Positions 32,497-41,773 of a stretch of DNA of 64,000 bases are shown here, one piece after another. The notes under the pieces are model-generated. The model saw nothing but the letters and a program-made list of their open reading frames with translations. It had not been told where the DNA came from and made no database searches. Source of the stretch: Streptomyces fradiae. Its GTDB lineage: Bacteria > Actinomycetota > Actinomycetes > Streptomycetales > Streptomycetaceae. Numbering within the stretch: position 1 is the first letter of the stretch; each line of letters starts with the position of its first letter. The stretch spans positions 6,758,001 through 6,822,000 of the forward strand of contig NZ_CP065958.1 of assembly GCF_041270065.1 (NCBI RefSeq), given 5' to 3'. The position numbers and the translations under genes are program-made.

Positions 32497-32594
32497 CCTT
32501 GATCGCCGCAACCCCGATTTTGGGCCCCGGCGCCCAGGTGATTGGCTTGACCCACATCCCCGTGAGCACCACGAGAACAGCTGGAGGAAGTGCC

Positions 32595-33038
32595 ATGGCG
32601 CAGGTCGAGGCCACGACGGAGCGGATCGTCGCCGCCGACGCGGAGACGGTGTTCGACGCGCTCGCCGACTACACCGGCACGCGCGGGAAGCTGCTCCCCG
32701 AGCACTTCAGCGAGTACGAGGTGCGCGAGGGCGGCGACGGCGAGGGCACCCTCGTCCACTGGAAGCTCCAGGCCACCAGCAAGCGCGTCCGCGACTGCCT
32801 CCTGGAGGTCAGCGAGCCCACCGACGGGCAGCTGGTCGAGAAGGACCGCAACTCCTCCATGGTCACCACCTGGACCGTCACCCCGGCCGGCGAAGGCAGG
32901 TCCAAGGCCGTGGTCACCACCGTCTGGAACGGTGCCGGCGGCATCGGCGGCTTCTTCGAGCGCACCTTCGCGCCCAAGGGCCTCGCCCGGATCTACGACG
33001 CCGTGCTCGCCAACCTGGCCACCGAGGTCGAGAAGTAG
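32595..33038 (+). CDS. SRPBCC (START/polyketide cyclase-like) family protein
   Basis: The 147-aa protein has the SRPBCC pattern: an N-terminal strand with ERIVAADAETVFDALADY, central strands with conserved glycines (LVHWKL, MVTTWTVTPAGEGRSKAVVTT) and a long C-terminal helix (KGLARIYDAVLANLATEVEK). The fold binds hydrophobic ligands in a central cavity; the specific ligand is unknown. GGAGGAAG lies 5 nt before the ATG. It diverges from the radical SAM gene and may share the SOS-box region. Confidence 0.85.
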   Translation: MAQVEATTERIVAADAETVFDALADYTGTRGKLLPEHFSEYEVREGGDGEGTLVHWKLQATSKRVRDCLLEVSEPTDGQLVEKDRNSSMVTTWTVTPAGEGRSKAVVTTVWNGAGGIGGFFERTFAPKGLARIYDAVLANLATEVEK

Positions 33039-33102
33039 TCCCGAGCGTGAGCCCCCGGGGCGGGAAGTAGCCTCGGGAAACCGGAACCCCGAAGTAACGC
33101 TC

Positions 33103-33120
33103 CGAATCGTCACCGATTCG
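33103..33120 (+). terminator. Hairpin between the SRPBCC gene and the MFS gene
   Basis: CGAATCG (33103-33109), TCAC loop, CGATTCG (33114-33120) form a perfect 7-bp stem 65 bp after the SRPBCC stop. It may terminate that gene or serve as an operator for the MFS gene 215 bp further on. The rest of this roughly 295-bp gap holds no gene I can see. Confidence 0.4.
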
Positions 33121-33334
33121 AGTGGTTTCCCCGCGACCCCCGCAAGAGTGCCCGGCGCACCCGGGGGTCGCGCACCACCCGGTAAACGCGCTGATGAGCG
33201 CCCCAAGTGCGCCGCCGCGCAGGGACGTTCAACCACACCGGCCCCACCCGTCCCCCGTACCGCCCGACTTGCTCCCGCTTCGCGCGCAATGCGAAGAATG
33301 ACGCGCGCAGAGGGCGTGGCGAGGGGAGTGACAG

Positions 33335-35821
33335 GTGGGTGCCATCACGAGCGTGAAGGACGCCGAAGCGGCTGGGGGCGCGGTGCCGCCCCTCGTGGGC
33401 GAGCCGCCCCCGGACCTGGTCGCGGAACCGGCCGCCACGGGTCCCGAAGACGCTCCCGGTTCCGAAGACGGTCCCGGTCCCGGAGGCAGTGCCGATGCCG
33501 GGCCCGATGCCGGGCAGGCCCTGGACCCCCGCCGGGTCCGGCTGGTCTTCGTCGGCCTCATGCTCGCGCTGCTCCTCGCCGCGCTGGAACAGATGATCGT
33601 CGCCACCGCCCTGCCGAAGATCGTCGGTGAACTCCAGGGCCTGGACCGGATGTCCTGGGCGATCACCGCGTATCTGCTCACCGCCACCATCGGCCTGCCG
33701 GTCTACGGCAAACTCGGCGACCTCCTCGGCCGCAAGGGCGTCTTCCTCTTCGCGATCGTCGTGTTCGTCATCGGCTCCGGGCTCGCCGGCTGGTCGCGCA
33801 CCATGGACCAGCTCATCGCCTTCCGCGCCCTCCAGGGCGTCGGCGCCGGCGGCCTGATGATCGGCGTCCAGGCGATCATCGCCGACATCGTGCCCGCCCG
33901 CGAACGCGGCCGCTACATGGGCCTCATCGGGGCCGCGTTCGGCCTCGCCTCGGTCGCCGGACCGCTGCTCGGCGGCTTCTTCACCGACCACGTCTCCTGG
34001 CGCTGGTGCTTCTACTTCAACGTTCCGTTCGGGCTCGTCACCCTGGTCGTCGTCGCGCTCGTCCTCAAGCTCCCCAAGCCGGCCGCCCGTGCCCGCTTCG
34101 ACGTCCTCGGCACCCTGCTGCTCGCCGCGGCCTCCACCTGCCTGGTGCTGCTGACCAGTTGGGGCGGCACCGAGTACGCCTGGGGCTCGCGCGTCATCCT
34201 CGGCCTGGGCATCGGCGCCGCGGCGGCCGCCGTCCTGTTCCTCGTCGTCGAGCGCTTCGCGGCCGAACCCCTCATCCCGCTGCGGCTGTTCCGCGACTCC
34301 GTCTTCACCGTCACCAGCCTGGTCGGCGCGGTCGTCGGCATCGCCCTCTTCGGCGCCGCCAGCTATCTGCCCACCTTCCTGCAGATGGTCGAGGGCGCCA
34401 GCGCCACCGAGTCCGGCCTGCTGATGCTCCCGCTGATGGGCGGCATCGTCGTCGCCTCCGTCGTCTCCGGACAGCTCATCAGCCGCACCGGCCGCTACAA
34501 GGCGTACCCGGTGGCGGGCGCCGCCGTCGCCGCCCTTGGCATGTGGCTGCTCTCCCGGATGGACACCGACACCCCGCGTCTCCAGCACAGCCTGTGGCAG
34601 GCGGTCCTCGGCACCGGCATCGGCCTGATCATGCCGGTCCTGGTGCTCGCCGTGCAGAACTCGGTGCGGCCCGCCGACCTCGGCACCGCGACCAGCGCCC
34701 ACAACTACTTCCGGCAGATCGGCGGCAGCGTCGGCGCCGCCGTCTTCGGCACGCTCTTCGCCGCCCGCCTCGACGACGCGCTCGCCGAACGGCTGCCCCG
34801 GGACGGTGCCGCCGCCGCGCTGCCGCCGGCGGACTCGGTCACCCCGCAGACCGTCCACGCGCTGCCGCCCGCCCTCCGGGACGCCTTCGTCCAGGCGTAC
34901 GCCGACGCGATGCCCCGGATCTTCCTCTACCTCGTGCCGGTCCTCGCGCTCGGCCTCGTCCTCGCCTTCTTCCTCAAGGAGAAACCGCTGGTGTCCCACC
35001 ACACCCCCACCACCGAGGCCCCCGCCACCACCCCGATCCCGTCCGCCCGGACGGCTCCCGCACCCGGGGTGCCGGTCTGCGGCCATGTGCAGCACCCGGA
35101 CGGGAGCAGCGTGCCGCGCGCGGCCCTCACCCTCATCGACGTCGCGGGGACGCAGATCGGCCGGGGCGCGAGCGGCGACGACGGCCGGTACGCGCTGAGC
35201 GTGCCGGGCTCCGGCTCGTACGTCCTGATCGCCGCCGCCGGCGGGCACCAGCCGCAGGCGGTCTCCGTGACCGTCGGCGAGCGCCCGGTCGAACTCGACG
35301 TGGTGCTCGGCGGCGCGGGCCGCCTCGCCGGCACCGTGGTCACCGCCGACGGGACCCCGGTCGGGGACGCGGCCGTCACCCTCACCGACGTACGCGGCGA
35401 GGTCGTCGCCTCCACCCGCAGCGGCCGTGAGGGCGGCTACGTCATCGGCGAACTCGTCGCCGGCGAGTACACCCTCGCCGCCAGCGCCCCCGCCTTCCGC
35501 CCGGCTGCCCTCCCGGTCACCGTCCAGTCCTCCCGCGAGACCCGCCAGGACATCGAACTCGCCGGCGGCGCGGTCCTCCGCGGCACCGTCCGCGCCGGCG
35601 CCGGCCGCCCCGTCGAGGACGCCCGCGTCACCCTCCTCGACGCCGCCGGCAATGTCGTCGACACCCTCACCACCGGCCCCGACGGCGCCTTCCGCTTCGT
35701 CGACCTCTCCTCCGGCGAATACACCGTCATCGCCGCCGGCTACCCCCCGGTCGCCACAGTCCTCCAGGTCGCCCGCGGCGGCCGCACGGAACGCGACCTG
35801 CAACTGGGCCACGAGGACTGA
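33335..35821 (+). CDS. DHA2-type MFS drug transporter fused to three beta-sandwich repeats
   Basis: This 828-aa protein has a roughly 65-residue acidic, proline-rich start, then a 14-TM major facilitator domain of the EmrB/QacA type (about residues 70-550; [18 protein letters not shown] and the TM2-3 loop [11 protein letters not shown]). The last 250 residues are three tandem carboxypeptidase-regulatory-like domains of about 80 aa each, with repeated GxYxL and AxVTLxD patterns ([36 protein letters not shown]). Likely a proton-driven multidrug exporter; the domain fusion is unusual. GTG start with GGGGAG upstream; a strong terminator follows. Confidence 0.9.
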   Translation: MGAITSVKDAEAAGGAVPPLVGEPPPDLVAEPAATGPEDAPGSEDGPGPGGSADAGPDAGQALDPRRVRLVFVGLMLALLLAALEQMIVATALPKIVGELQGLDRMSWAITAYLLTATIGLPVYGKLGDLLGRKGVFLFAIVVFVIGSGLAGWSRTMDQLIAFRALQGVGAGGLMIGVQAIIADIVPARERGRYMGLIGAAFGLASVAGPLLGGFFTDHVSWRWCFYFNVPFGLVTLVVVALVLKLPKPAARARFDVLGTLLLAAASTCLVLLTSWGGTEYAWGSRVILGLGIGAAAAAVLFLVVERFAAEPLIPLRLFRDSVFTVTSLVGAVVGIALFGAASYLPTFLQMVEGASATESGLLMLPLMGGIVVASVVSGQLISRTGRYKAYPVAGAAVAALGMWLLSRMDTDTPRLQHSLWQAVLGTGIGLIMPVLVLAVQNSVRPADLGTATSAHNYFRQIGGSVGAAVFGTLFAARLDDALAERLPRDGAAAALPPADSVTPQTVHALPPALRDAFVQAYADAMPRIFLYLVPVLALGLVLAFFLKEKPLVSHHTPTTEAPATTPIPSARTAPAPGVPVCGHVQHPDGSSVPRAALTLIDVAGTQIGRGASGDDGRYALSVPGSGSYVLIAAAGGHQPQAVSVTVGERPVELDVVLGGAGRLAGTVVTADGTPVGDAAVTLTDVRGEVVASTRSGREGGYVIGELVAGEYTLAASAPAFRPAALPVTVQSSRETRQDIELAGGAVLRGTVRAGAGRPVEDARVTLLDAAGNVVDTLTTGPDGAFRFVDLSSGEYTVIAAGYPPVATVLQVARGGRTERDLQLGHED

Positions 35822-36221
35822 GGGGGGCGGGGACCCAGGTCCCCGCCCCCGGCGGGACGCGCCTGACGCCGCCCGCCCCGGGCCCGGCCTCTGGCCGTAC
35901 GCTCCTCGGTCGGCCCGGCCCTGCTTCGGGCCAGGGGTGCCGTGATCGGAGTGGCCGCGCCGTGCGCGACGCCCTGGTCGCCCTGGCCGGCGCTGCCGTC
36001 GGCGGGCGCGGAGCCGCCGGGCCCCGGCCTCGGGGCGGTGATACGGGAGAGCCGTGCAATGGCGCGCCCGCGCCTTGCCCGGCGTCCGGGGCCTGCTCCG
36101 GTCAGTCCCCGGCCGGCGCTGCCGTCGGCATGCGCCGAGCCACCCGCCCGGCTCCGTCCCGACCCCGGCCTCGGGCCGGTGAAACGGGTGGGACAGGGGC
36201 GTGCCCCGGCCCCGCTCCGGT
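35822..36221. other. 400-bp region between convergent genes, degenerate repeats
   Basis: It starts with the MFS terminator and then holds diverged copies of a roughly 120-bp unit (see the repeat entry). Open frames in it have no homologue I recognise and no ribosome-binding site, so I call no gene. Confidence 0.65.
35823..35850 (+). terminator. Strong hairpin terminator after the MFS gene
   Basis: GGGGGCGGGGACC and GGTCCCCGCCCCC form a 13-bp GC stem with a minimal loop, starting at the MFS stop codon. It probably also blocks antisense reading from the convergent gene. Confidence 0.75.
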
Positions 36222-36260
36222 TCAGTCCTCGGCCGCCTCCGGCGACGCCGTCGCCTTGCG
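35979..36260. repeat. Diverged direct repeats overlapping the 3' end of a gene
   Basis: The block GGCCGGCGCTGCCGTCGGC occurs at about 35987 and again at about 36111. A third, weaker version, CTCGGCCGCCTCCGGCGACG, lies at 36229 inside the last codons of the minus-strand gene. Related flanks (CCCCGGCCTCGGG...GGTGA.ACGGG) follow copies 1 and 2. This looks like an old tandem duplication of a gene 3' end that has decayed. Confidence 0.5.
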
Positions 36261-37397
36261 CAGGGCGCTGATGCAGGCGCCGATCGCGTCCTGGAGGGCC
36301 TCCAGGCGCTGGAGCATGTCGGCCTCGACGACGTCTTCCTCCAGGACCTCGTCGAGGGTGAGCTCCTCGAAGACCTTGGTGGCCTTCTGGAGGCTGTTGT
36401 AGAACTTGGTGCGGCGTTCCTGGACGCGCAGTTCCGGGTTGTCCTCGACGGCCTTGACGACCATCGTGCGCACCGTCTCGTACGCCTCGCCGGCCCACTC
36501 GCCGGCCTCCTCCGAGTCGTCGAGCTCGTCGATGAGGGACAGGTGGCGCTCGGCCTCGGCGCGGAGTTCCGGCGGGGCGGCGACGGTCTGGCCGGCCGGG
36601 GTCCTGATCTGGCCGCCCTCGGCGATCTGGCGGACGTACTCGATGCGGTCGGCGGCCTTCGCCTCCTGGGCCACCGCCTTCTTCAGGTCGCCGGTGCGGG
36701 CGATGGCGCGGGCCATCTCCGTCTGCAGTGCCGGGTCCTCCTTCATCCGGTCCAGCAGCGCGCCGCGCGCCGCCTCCGCGGTGCCGGGGTCGGCGAGGAT
36801 CGCGGCGCGCAGGGCCGTGGGGTTCTCCGCGACCTCCAGCGCCTTCGTCGGCTTGATGCCCTCCGCCTCCGCCGCCGCGCTGATCGCGTGGCCGCGCACG
36901 GAGGTCGCGCTGTTGCGGGAGGAGTAGTACGACAGCCAGACGTCCGCCTCGGGCAGCTCGACGTCCTCGCCGGGCACCAGCGCCTCGAACTGCGGCACCA
37001 GGCCGTCGTCCGCGGCCATGTCCCAGGCCTTGTAGTAGCGCATCACGCGCTCGGGCGAGCACCCGGCGAGCTCCGCGAAGGCCTTCGCCGACACCTTGTC
37101 CGAGCCCCCGGCCGGCTGGCCGCCGGGCCGCACGCTGCGGGCCACCTTGAGCGCGAAGGCCCAGCCGCCGGTCCGCGCGTACACCCCGAAGTCGCGGGCG
37201 TCGCGGACCACGGCCTCGGCCACGGCCTGCGCGGCGGGCTCGACCCACTCACCGGTGTCGACGGCCATGTCGACGGTCGCCTCGGCGGTCACGTCGGCAG
37301 TCGCCTCGGCGGGCGCCTGCGCCGGCACCTCGACGGACGTGGACGTTTCGGCGGGGGTTTCGGCGGGGGTTTCGGACGGGGCGAGCGACGTGGTCAC
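36222..37397 (-). CDS. Acidic protein of unknown function with a helix-turn-helix-like segment
   Basis: This 391-aa protein is mostly alpha-helical. It starts with a 45-residue Ala/Pro/Thr/Glu-rich repeat region (ETPAETPAETSTS), continues with a more basic segment that includes SAKAFAELAGCSPERVMRYY, similar to a DNA-binding HTH, then long acidic helices, some coiled-coil-like (LDEVLEEDVVEADMLQRLEA). It has no signal peptide or membrane segment and I do not recognise a family. A nucleoid- or ParB-like DNA-associated role is possible but unproven. It diverges from the peptidase operon, with GGAGACC before the start. Confidence 0.7.
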   Translation of the reverse strand: MTTSLAPSETPAETPAETSTSVEVPAQAPAEATADVTAEATVDMAVDTGEWVEPAAQAVAEAVVRDARDFGVYARTGGWAFALKVARSVRPGGQPAGGSDKVSAKAFAELAGCSPERVMRYYKAWDMAADDGLVPQFEALVPGEDVELPEADVWLSYYSSRNSATSVRGHAISAAAEAEGIKPTKALEVAENPTALRAAILADPGTAEAARGALLDRMKEDPALQTEMARAIARTGDLKKAVAQEAKAADRIEYVRQIAEGGQIRTPAGQTVAAPPELRAEAERHLSLIDELDDSEEAGEWAGEAYETVRTMVVKAVEDNPELRVQERRTKFYNSLQKATKVFEELTLDEVLEEDVVEADMLQRLEALQDAIGACISALRKATASPEAAED

Positions 37398-37529
37398 CGA
37401 GAGGTCTCCTGCGGATCGGGAGGGAAAATCTGCGCCCGACAGCCTATACGCACGAGATGAAAGGATTCGCCCGAATCACCGGCACACGCCGCCGCCCGAA
37501 CCGCCGTCACCGGTCCACGCCTTCGACAC

Positions 37530-37538
37530 TTATCCACA
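37530..37538 (+). promoter_or_regulatory. DnaA-box-like sequence
   Basis: TTATCCACA is a perfect match to the E. coli DnaA box, in the divergent promoter region between the unknown acidic gene and the peptidase operon. It is a single copy, so not an origin; DnaA could act here as a transcription factor. Confidence 0.35.
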
Positions 37539-37566
37539 GGGGTGGTGGGGCCCGCCGCCCGACGCG

Positions 37567-37572
37567 TACGGT
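37567..37572 (+). promoter_or_regulatory. -10 element of the peptidase operon (leaderless type)
   Basis: TACGGT ends 7 bases before the ATG at 37580, so the operon mRNA probably begins at the start codon. No ribosome-binding site is visible before that ATG, in agreement. Confidence 0.45.
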
Positions 37573-37579
37573 GCCAGAC

Positions 37580-38413
37580 ATGAAGATCCTGATCAGTGCT
37601 GACATGGAGGGCGCCACGGGCGTGACCTGGCCCGCCGACGTGCTGCCCGGCACCCCGCAGTGGGAGCGGTGCCGTTCCATGTTCACGTCCGACGTGAACG
37701 CGGCGGTGCTCGGTTTCTTCGACGGCGGCGCCGACGAGGTCCTCATCAACGAGGCGCACTGGTCGATGCGCAATCTGCTCCTGGAGCGGCTCGACGAGCG
37801 CGCCGAGATGCTCACCGGCCGCCACAAGTCGCTCTCCATGGTCGAGGGCGTGCAGCACGGCGACGTGGACGGGATCGCCTTCGTCGGCTATCACACGGGG
37901 GCCGGCGCCGAGGGCGTCCTCGCACACACCTATCTCGCCAACTCCATCACCGGCGTCTGGCTGAACGGCGTCCGCGCGAGCGAGGGCCTGCTCAACGCGC
38001 ATGTGGTGGCCGAGTTCGGCGTCCCCGTCGTGCTCGTCACCGGCGACGACCTGACCTGCGAGGACGCTCTCGGGTACGCGCCGGAGGCACCCAAGGTCGC
38101 GGTCAAGGACTACGTGTCGCGGTACGCGGCGGTGTGCCGCACCCCGGCCCGCACCGCCGCCGAGATCCGCGCCGCCGCCAAGGCGGCCGCCTCGCTCGCG
38201 GTCCGGCGCGAGCCGGTCAGCGGCGGGCCGTTCACGGTGGAGCTGGAATTCGACGCCGAGCACCTGGCCGCCGCCGCCACGGTGGTGCCGGGCGCCGAGC
38301 GGAGTGGCGAGCGCCGCACCGCCTACACCAGCGAGACGATGTACGAGGCAATTCGCACGTTCAAGGCGGTCACGACGATCGTGTCGGCCGCCGTGGAGGA
38401 GCAGTATGGCTGA
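37580..38413 (+). CDS. M55 family metallopeptidase, D-aminopeptidase DppA-like
   Basis: The 277-aa protein opens MKILISADMEGATGV, the SxDxEG zinc-binding signature of DppA, and has the later metal/catalytic residues in INEAHWSMRN and GYHTGAGAEGVLAHT. DppA of Bacillus removes N-terminal D-amino acids such as D-Ala from peptides, so this enzyme may trim peptidoglycan-derived peptides. It is first in a four-gene peptidase operon; its 3' end overlaps the next gene by 8 bases. Confidence 0.9.
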   Translation: MKILISADMEGATGVTWPADVLPGTPQWERCRSMFTSDVNAAVLGFFDGGADEVLINEAHWSMRNLLLERLDERAEMLTGRHKSLSMVEGVQHGDVDGIAFVGYHTGAGAEGVLAHTYLANSITGVWLNGVRASEGLLNAHVVAEFGVPVVLVTGDDLTCEDALGYAPEAPKVAVKDYVSRYAAVCRTPARTAAEIRAAAKAAASLAVRREPVSGGPFTVELEFDAEHLAAAATVVPGAERSGERRTAYTSETMYEAIRTFKAVTTIVSAAVEEQYG

Positions 38414-39740
38414 GCAGCAACCCGGTCCGGACGCGACGGCCCTCGACGAGGTCGTCACCTTCACGTCCGAGCTGATCCGGATCGACACCACCAACCGGGG
38501 CGGCGGCGACTGCCGCGAGCGCCCCGCCGCCGAGTACGTGGCGGAGCGCCTCGCCGACGCCGGCCTCCAGGCGACTCTCCTGGAGCGCACCCCGGGCCGC
38601 ACCAATGTCGTCGCCCGGATCCCCGGCACCGACCCGACGGCCGACGCGCTGCTCGTCCACGGCCACCTGGACGTCGTGCCCGCCGAGGCCGCCGACTGGA
38701 CCGTGCACCCCTTCTCCGGCGAGGTCCGCGACGGCGTCGTGTGGGGGCGCGGCGCCGTCGACATGAAGAACATGGACGCGATGGTGCTCTCCGTCGTGCG
38801 CTCCTGGGCCCGCCAGGGCGTGCGGCCGCGCCGGGACATCGTCATCGCCTACACCGCCGACGAGGAGGCGAGCGCCGAGGACGGCTCGGCGTTCCTCGCC
38901 GAGCGGCACGCCCCGCTCTTCGAGGGCTGCACCGAGGGCATCAGCGAGTCCGGCGCGTTCAGCTTCCACCCGGACCCGCGGACCCGGCTGTACCCGATCG
39001 CGGCGGGCGAGCGCGGCACCGCCTGGCTCAAGCTCACCGCGCACGGCCGGGCCGGACACGGCTCGAAGATCAACAAGGACAACGCGGTCACCCGGCTCGC
39101 CGCCGCCGTCGCCCGGATCGGCGCCCACGAGTGGCCGGTGCGGATCACGAAGACCGTGCGCGCCGCACTCGTCGAACTCGCCGCGCTCTACGGCATCGAG
39201 GCCGACGTGGACGCCCCCGGCTTCGACGTCGAAACGCTCCTGAAGAAGCTCGGCCCGGCCGCCGCCCTCGTCGCACCCACCCTGCGCAACAGCAGCAACC
39301 CGACGATGCTGGACGCCGGTTACAAGGTGAACGTGATCCCCGGCCAGGCCGTCGCCTACGTCGACGGACGGATGCTGCCCGGCGGCGAGGACGAGTTCGT
39401 CGAGACCATGGACCGGCTCACCGGACCCGATGTGGAGTGGGAGTTCCACCACCGCGAGGTGCCCCTGGAGGCCCCCGTCGACTCGCCGACCTTCGCCAAA
39501 CTGCGCGCCGCGGTCGAGCGCTTCGACCCCGAGGGACACACCGTGCCCTTCTCCATGACCGGCGGCACCGACGCCAAGCAGTTCTCCCGCCTCGGCATCA
39601 CCGGCTACGGCTTCTCGCCGCTGAAGCTGCCCCCGGACCTCGACTACGGGGCGCTGTTCCACGGCGTCGACGAACGCGTCCCGGTCGACGCCCTGCACTT
39701 CGGCGTCCGCGTCCTCGACCACTACCTGCGCTCGGCCTGA
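38406..39740 (+). CDS. M20/M25/M40 family metallohydrolase
   Basis: The 444-aa protein has the two-zinc ligands of the M20 family in order: VHGHLDVVP (His and Asp), RGAVDMKNMDA (bridging Asp), YTADEEAS (general base and ligand Glu pair), SESGAFS, and LFHGVDERV near the C-terminus (His). The central dimerisation (lid) domain lies about residues 195-330. Family members are exo- and dipeptidases or amidohydrolases. Its start lies within the DppA gene, so the two are translationally coupled. Confidence 0.92.
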   Translation: MAEQQPGPDATALDEVVTFTSELIRIDTTNRGGGDCRERPAAEYVAERLADAGLQATLLERTPGRTNVVARIPGTDPTADALLVHGHLDVVPAEAADWTVHPFSGEVRDGVVWGRGAVDMKNMDAMVLSVVRSWARQGVRPRRDIVIAYTADEEASAEDGSAFLAERHAPLFEGCTEGISESGAFSFHPDPRTRLYPIAAGERGTAWLKLTAHGRAGHGSKINKDNAVTRLAAAVARIGAHEWPVRITKTVRAALVELAALYGIEADVDAPGFDVETLLKKLGPAAALVAPTLRNSSNPTMLDAGYKVNVIPGQAVAYVDGRMLPGGEDEFVETMDRLTGPDVEWEFHHREVPLEAPVDSPTFAKLRAAVERFDPEGHTVPFSMTGGTDAKQFSRLGITGYGFSPLKLPPDLDYGALFHGVDERVPVDALHFGVRVLDHYLRSA

Positions 39741-39778
39741 AAGCCCGCACACCCGACCACAACCAGGGGGGAATCCTG

Positions 39779-41773
39779 ATGGCACCCACGGCCGCCTACG
39801 GCAGCTGGCCGTCACCCATCGGCGCCGCGCTCGCCGCGGCACACGACGGACGGCCCGACTCCGTCGGATTCGTCGGTGACGAAGTGTGGTGGACCGCGCC
39901 GCGGCCCACCGAGGGCGGGCGGCGCGCCCTGGTGCGCCGCCGCCCGGACGGCACCGAGGAGTCGGTGCTGCCCGCACCCTGGAACGTGCGCAGCCGGGTC
40001 CTCGAATACGGCGGACAGGCCTGGGCCGGCACCGTACGGCCGGACGGCACCCCGTTCGTCGTCTTCTGCCACCACCCCGACCAGCGGCTGTACGTGTGCG
40101 AGCCGGACGCCCCGGGCGGCCCGGTGCCCCGGCCGCTCACCCCGACCTCCGAGGTCGGCGGCGGACTGCGCTGGGCCGACCCGGTGCTGCTGCCCGAGCG
40201 CGGTGAGGTCTGGTGCGTCCTGGAGGAGTTCACCGGACCCGCGCCCACCGACGTGCGCCGGGTGATCGCCGCCGTGCCGCTCGACGGCTCCGCCGCCGAG
40301 GACCGCGGCCGCATTCGCGAACTCACCGACGACACCCACCGCTTCGTCACCGGACCGCAGCTCTCCCCGGACGGCCGGCAGGCCGCCTGGATCGCCTGGG
40401 ACCACCCCCGGATGCCCTGGGACGGCACCGAGGTCCTGCTCGCCGACATCACCGCCGACGGCACCCTCGGCGCCCCGCGGACCGTCGCCGGCGGACCCGA
40501 GGAGTCCGTGCCCCAGGTCGGCTGGACCGCCGACGGACAGCTCCTCCACGTCAGCGACCGCACCGGCTGGTGGAACCTCTACCGCACCCCCGCGCCCGGC
40601 ACCGGCACGGCACCGGTCCCGCTCTGCCCGCGCCCCGAGGAGTTCGCCGGCCCGCTGTGGCAGGTCGGCCTCAGCTGGTTCCGGCCGCTGGACAGCGGCC
40701 TCGTCGCCGTCGTCCACGGCCGCGGCGCCACCACCCTCGGCATACTGGACCCGGAGAGCGGCGAACTCGTCGACGTCACCGGACCCCGGACCGCATGGTC
40801 CGCCACCCTCGCCGCGCACGGCACCCGGGTGGTCGGCGTCGCCGCCGGGCCGCGCAGCTCCTACGAGGTCGTCGAGCTCGACACCCGCACCGGCCGCACC
40901 CGCGTCATCGGCTCCCCGCACCAGGACCCGGTCGACCCCGCCTACTACCCCGAACCGCAGATCCGCACCTTCACCGGCCCCGACGACCGCGAGATCCACG
41001 CCCACGTCTACCCGCCGCACAACCCCGACCGCACCGCCCCCGCCGACGAGCTCCCGCCCTACGTCGTCTCCGCGCACGGCGGCCCCACCGGCCACGCCCC
41101 GCTCGTCCTCGACCTGGAGATCGCCTACTTCACCTCCCGGGGCATCGGCGTCGCCGTGGTCAACTACGGCGGCTCCACCGGCTACGGCCGGGAGTACCGC
41201 GAACGCCTCCGCGAGCAGTGGGGCGTCGTCGACGTCGAGGACTGCGCCGCCGTGGCCCGGGCCCTCGCCGAAGAGGGCACCGCCGACCGCGACCGCCTCG
41301 CGATCCGCGGCGGCAGCGCCGGCGGCTGGACCACCGCCGCCTCCCTCGCCCACACCGACGTCTACGCCTGCGGCACCATCATCTACCCCGTCCTCGACCC
41401 CACCGCCTTCACCACCGGCGAGACCCACGACTTCGAATCGCAGTACATGCACTCCCTCATCGGCCGGCCCGACGAGGTGCCCGCCCGCTACCGGGACCGC
41501 TCCCCGCTGGAGCACGCCGAGAAGATCTCCGCACCCTTCCTGCTGCTCCAGGGCCTCGACGACCCGGTCTGCCCGCCCGCGCAGGCCGAGCGCTTCCTCG
41601 CCCGGATGGCCGGCCGGGGCATCCCGCACGGCTACCTCGCCTTCGCCGGCGAGAGCCACGGCTTCCGCCTCGCCGAGACGATGATCCGTGCCCTGGAGGC
41701 CGAACTCGCCCTGTACGCCCGTGCCTTCGGCATCGTTCGGGACGACCTCGCCGAGCTGGAGCTGCGCTCATGA
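39779..41773 (+). CDS. S9 prolyl oligopeptidase-type serine peptidase
   Basis: The 664-aa protein has an N-terminal beta-propeller (about residues 20-390; repeated strands such as TRVIGSPHQD) and a C-terminal alpha/beta hydrolase domain. The catalytic triad is visible: Ser in RGGSAGGWTTAA, Asp in LQGLDDPVCPP and His in AGESHGF. Its layout matches acylaminoacyl-peptidase/DPP-like S9C enzymes. It has no signal peptide, so it acts in the cytosol on short peptides. It follows the M20 gene after 38 bp; GGGGGG lies near the start. Confidence 0.92.
   Translation: MAPTAAYGSWPSPIGAALAAAHDGRPDSVGFVGDEVWWTAPRPTEGGRRALVRRRPDGTEESVLPAPWNVRSRVLEYGGQAWAGTVRPDGTPFVVFCHHPDQRLYVCEPDAPGGPVPRPLTPTSEVGGGLRWADPVLLPERGEVWCVLEEFTGPAPTDVRRVIAAVPLDGSAAEDRGRIRELTDDTHRFVTGPQLSPDGRQAAWIAWDHPRMPWDGTEVLLADITADGTLGAPRTVAGGPEESVPQVGWTADGQLLHVSDRTGWWNLYRTPAPGTGTAPVPLCPRPEEFAGPLWQVGLSWFRPLDSGLVAVVHGRGATTLGILDPESGELVDVTGPRTAWSATLAAHGTRVVGVAAGPRSSYEVVELDTRTGRTRVIGSPHQDPVDPAYYPEPQIRTFTGPDDREIHAHVYPPHNPDRTAPADELPPYVVSAHGGPTGHAPLVLDLEIAYFTSRGIGVAVVNYGGSTGYGREYRERLREQWGVVDVEDCAAVARALAEEGTADRDRLAIRGGSAGGWTTAASLAHTDVYACGTIIYPVLDPTAFTTGETHDFESQYMHSLIGRPDEVPARYRDRSPLEHAEKISAPFLLLQGLDDPVCPPAQAERFLARMAGRGIPHGYLAFAGESHGFRLAETMIRALEAELALYARAFGIVRDDLAELELRS

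Noticed and set aside
33110..35812. A 900-codon open frame on the minus strand
   Set aside because: It lies antisense to the MFS transporter, and its composition is low-complexity Gly/Ala/Glu/Arg with no motif.
37530..37538. Replication origin
   Set aside because: Only one DnaA box is present, with no box cluster and no dnaA or dnaN nearby.
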